Shown piece after piece: positions 34,010-36,682 of a DNA stretch of 36,682 bases (position 1 is the stretch's first letter; each line of letters opens with the position of its first letter). Where the stretch lies: positions 1 to 36,682 of IMG/VR virus record IMGVR_UViG_3300037010_000295, one strand, 5' to 3'. Both the position numbers and the translations under genes were made by a program. This DNA comes from a virus. The notes under the pieces were generated by a model that ran no database searches, was not told the DNA's origin, and worked only from the letters and a program-made list of their open reading frames with translations.

Positions 34010-35251
34010 ATGAGTAAAAATGTAGCAGAAGACACAGAGTCTGTAGAGGCAGAGGGATTAATACGTGAATTCTTTGAGGTCAAGAATTCGTTGATTGGAT
34101 TAATAGCCTTAATTAATCCGTTTGCAATATATGACAGTAGCCCACGTTTGGCTATGTTGCATAACCATATTAGGCAAGCACCACCCGTATTAAAACCTGA
34201 CATACCATTGATATTAAATGGTAATGAAACACAGTTGGTAGCATACGATATTCGTATGCCAGATGATGGAACTATAGTTTCAGTTCATAGAAAGTATAGA
34301 AAAACATTAGATACATCTAGTGTAAAAAACAATCCGTTGACGACTATTATCTATCGAAACTTCCATACAAACGAATACGATTGTGTACATATACATGAGT
34401 TTAACACAAATCACAAAACGTATGGTGCACGGTACATAATACAGCCAATCGTTGCGACTTTACATGAGGGTATGCTTATACCAAAAGGTACGTTATTTGC
34501 AAGAAGTCCATCGAAGCTGGAGGGTGATATCTATTCAACCAGTGTGACCTGTAATGTGCTAGCGGTTGGTAGTCCGGATGTTATTGAAGATGGGTTTGGT
34601 GCAAGTGATTTGTTTTGTGAAAGAGCAGGTTTACTGGAATTGAAGACTGTTACTCGGTCGTGGGGAAAGTTTAAATATCTTTTAAGTGCCCACTCGAGAG
34701 ATCCGAATGTATTTAAGGGTTTACTGGATATTGGTGACATGGTTGGACCCGATGGTATTCTGATGGTATTCAGAACAAAGAATCCACTATTCGACGCATT
34801 AGACGTTACGAATGAAGCGTTGATGGAAATAGACCACGATCATGACACGAAAGTACATTGTGAACCAGGGTTTATAGTTTATGATATTACAATAGAAAGT
34901 GGCAATGGGGAAACCACAAGTAAACCGACAACACCTAGAAATATTGCTGCCCAATCTGAAAAATATATCAGTGGACTTAGCGCATACTACAGTGGGTTGT
35001 TGGAATCACACGATAACTTGTCTAAGGACCCCCAAGGTCGTATTAATAGAAATGTAGTGTTTTCACCAAGATTAACCCAGTTGCTAACGCGAGCTATTGC
35101 AGATAAACCAAATGCACCAGCTAATAAAGTTGCTGCTGGTGGTAGAGTACGTAGAGCAAGAAAGAAAGAAAAGTTAGATGAGTATACAGTTACAATTAAA
35201 CTATATAAACCAAAACCACTTGGTATGGGTGCAAAGTTAACAGACCTCAAT
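34010..35251 (+). CDS. RNA polymerase beta C-terminal subunit, exon 1
   Basis: This encodes the C-terminal half of beta of the phage RNA polymerase, in the position of phiKZ gp71-73. QPIVATLHEGMLIPKGTLFA and CNVLAVGSPDVIEDGFGASD match the bacterial beta region around GYNFEDSI; GDMVGPDGILMVFRTKNP corresponds to VKPGDILVGKVTPK. The exon ends GAKLTDLN, just before the GNKGV-type motif. Without splicing it ends NGK-stop after 416 residues. Joining T35251 to 36039 gives LTDLNGKGVICNIRP. GAGG precedes ATG 34010. The first 18 coding bases are identical to those of the gene at 25327. Confidence 0.9.
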
Positions 35252-35321
35252 GGTAAATGACAGTTCAAGTCTACACAAGTAACACTATGTATTGGATTTT
35301 TAATTTTAATATGATATTGTA

Positions 35322-35656
35322 ATGTTTAAATTAATTCCAGGAAATAGTGCTTATAAAATTTCATTAACTGGTAAAGTTGTAAATGGTAGTGGCGTAGAGT
35401 GCATTCTGCCTACTACAGGTGATAAAGTTTCAATAAAGTTATACGGTATAAAACAGATTTACCGTGGGATACAAATTTTACCAGATGTAAAAACAGTAAA
35501 GTGTGCATACTTGCTGTTAACCTAAACACAAATGAAAACGTTAAGTTTAATTCGATATCTAAAACTGCTCATAAACTTGGTGTCAGTCGAGATGTTATAA
35601 AAATGCGGCTTAATAAACAAATTTCATTTAATGGATGGGTGTTTAAAGAAATATAA
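35322..35656 (+). pseudogene. degenerate homing endonuclease remnant in intron 2
   Basis: The first frame (35322-35525) encodes MFKLIPGNSAYKISLTGK and KVSIKLYGI, matching the N-terminus of the intron 1 endonuclease (MYKTIPNATEYEISIKD, VTLKIYGI). A second frame (35513-35656) encodes its last NUMOD1-like repeat (FNSISKTAHKLGV, GWVFKEI against STWKFYKN). A large internal deletion has removed the HNH domain and the other repeats, and a frameshift separates the two ends. It cannot be a nuclease. Confidence 0.85.
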
Positions 35657-35713
35657 ATCGTGTAGAAAACTGTTCTGCCTTAGTATAAAGTAATTTATAT
35701 TAATTATCTCTTT

Positions 35714-36038
35714 AATTGCTGGAAACTCTCGTTAGACTAATCAACTACAATGTTCTCGAAAGAGTGAAACTAGGTATAAATACCTAGAACATGAATGTTT
35801 GAAAATGATTAGGTAGAGACAATCTGCATCCAAGTCCCTAAGTCGAAAGATACGGGAAAGGTTCAACGACTAACCGCTTATTACGGTGTAAAGCCTCTAG
35901 TTATAAAATGAGGAAGAAATGGGAGACGCCCTACCTGAGACGGTCTCAGAGGGCGATGATATAGTCTGACCACACATGAGAATGTGTGCGGGTGTCTTAG
36001 CACACCGGGTTGAATTAACGACTCAACTGGACAACGTG
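35714..36038 (+). ncRNA. group I intron 2 catalytic core
   Basis: It begins near AATTGCTGGAAA. P7 is GACTA (35868-35872) with TAGTC (35962-35966), inside the typical GATATAGTCTGA segment. P8 (CCTC/GAGG) is identical to intron 1. The P9-type stem is GTTGA/TCAAC where intron 1 has CATTAG/CTAATG, so helices are kept while bases differ. This is strong evidence for a functional fold. Confidence 0.88.
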
Positions 36039-36682
36039 GGAAAAGGTGTGATTTGTAATATACGTCCACATAACGAAATGCCACACGATGAAGCGGGTAA
36101 TATCGCTGACTTAACCTACTATTATAAAGCTGGGGTGGCTCGATTAAACACAGGTGGTTTAGTCGAGGGTTTCATAGGTGCTAGTATTCGTGATATAAGT
36201 TTTGAAATAAAAGATTTGTATAATGGTGAATTAATAGTTGGTGAATGGAACGGTAAGCATCAATTGGCGTGGGATAGGGTTGTGTCGTTTTATGAACAAA
36301 CTTCGCCGTTGTCGTATGGGTGGTCTCAATCTCCAGAACTCACGAACAATGATCGAATCTACCATTTGAATTCGATAATTGAAACTACAGTTAGAATTAT
36401 GTTCCCGTTGGATAACCCAAAGAACGGAATTGGAATTATTGATGATATACGCACTATAATAAATCCGACATTTGGAACCATCTGGTTTACCGATTTCTTA
36501 GGTAGAAAAATACCACTGAAACAAACTGGTATGATTCAGACAAAACAAATTATCGTTCTGGAGAAAACAAAGTTGGATCCGATGGCTGTAGCTGGTGCCA
36601 TAAGACAAATCCACGGCTTACCATCGGGTGCAAATAAAAACACTAGAGATTCACATGCGTATAAAGTCCACGCCCTTAGAAA
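36039..36682 (+). CDS. RNA polymerase beta C-terminal subunit, exon 2 (3' end outside the window)
   Basis: The frame is open to the last base (214 full codons). It starts GKGVICNIRPHNEMPHDE, equivalent to bacterial GNKGVVSKINPIEDMPYDE. Near the window end, GMIQTKQIIVLEKTKLDP and DSHAYKVHAL align with the bacterial GYMYMLKLNHLVDDK and FGEMEVWAL, so little of beta is probably missing. Confidence 0.9.

Larger units (their letters stand above)
35252..36038 (+). mobile_element. group I intron 2 (787 nt) in the beta gene
   Basis: Placed by the same rules as intron 1: T before the 5' junction, a terminal ACAACGTG, GG starting the next exon, and restoration of a continuous beta protein across the junction. 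Its core is about the same length as that of intron 1 (325 vs 323 nt) and shares a 43-nt identical block. The open frame inside is a decayed endonuclease, so this intron should not be mobile on its own. Confidence 0.9.

Noticed and set aside
35252-36038. Frameshift or assembly error in the beta gene
   Set aside because: A shared ribozyme core with covarying helices and exact restoration of the beta protein at the predicted splice sites make an intron far more likely.
1-36682. tRNA genes and CRISPR arrays
   Set aside because: I found no cloverleaf with a T-arm GTTC-x-A context and no regularly spaced direct repeats.

Overview
The window is a gene-dense, AT-rich stretch of a jumbo phage genome. 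It resembles the phiKZ-like, nucleus-forming phages (Chimalliviridae). Four proteins support this: a PhuZ-type tubulin (GGTGS G-box), a phiKZ-type large terminase, and parts of a multisubunit phage RNA polymerase, both beta' (zinc ribbon, NAD-x-DGD catalytic loop) and beta (C-terminal half). A 647-aa protein directly upstream of the beta' gene is very likely the nuclear-shell protein chimallin; phiKZ gp54 and gp55 have the same arrangement. The order terL - phuZ - chmA - beta' - nuclease/SSB - beta runs in the same order as phiKZ gp25 - gp39 - gp54 - gp55 - ... - gp71-73. That comparison is from memory, not from an alignment. The sequence does not reveal the host.

Layout. 1-1.7 kb: a YagK/YfjJ (inovirus Gp2)-like protein cut by the window edge, a hypothetical gene and a broken small gene. 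1.7-5.4 kb: terL, a GH19-type endolysin with a peptidoglycan-binding domain, and a hypothetical gene. 5.4-9.5 kb: small modules with divergent minus-strand genes, a duplicated 74-nt promoter/leader, a candidate structured RNA and another broken small gene. 9.5-15 kb: phuZ, three unknown genes and the catalytic half of a family B DNA polymerase. 15-18.2 kb: a minus-strand gene, small genes, a cluster of stem-loops and a broken zinc-ribbon gene. 18.2-23.6 kb: chmA, then the beta' gene split by a group I intron that carries an HNH homing endonuclease. 23.6-29 kb: small unknown genes, an SbcD-like nuclease and an SSB-like protein. 29-33.5 kb: three large unknown genes in the position of phiKZ gp68-gp70. 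33.5 kb to the end: a minus-strand baseplate gp53-like gene and the beta C-terminal gene, split by a second group I intron and running off the window.

Regulation. Six exact copies of TATATTATCT and two variants (TATATCATCT, TATACCATCT) lie 27-152 nt upstream of plus-strand genes. They resemble the phiKZ early promoter consensus (TATATTAC), which the virion RNA polymerase reads. Gene ends are marked by long, often perfect palindromic hairpins, some with T-runs.

Most striking: two related group I introns interrupt the two catalytic genes of the same RNA polymerase at its most conserved motifs. One falls between the second and third catalytic aspartates of beta'; the other falls in the GNKGV-type motif of beta. 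Both lie after a T and before GG. Their cores share a 43-nt identical segment and show compensatory changes in P7 and in a P9-type stem. The first intron has an intact HNH endonuclease. The second keeps only a remnant with the HNH domain deleted. Unspliced transcripts of either gene would give truncated, catalytically incomplete subunits.
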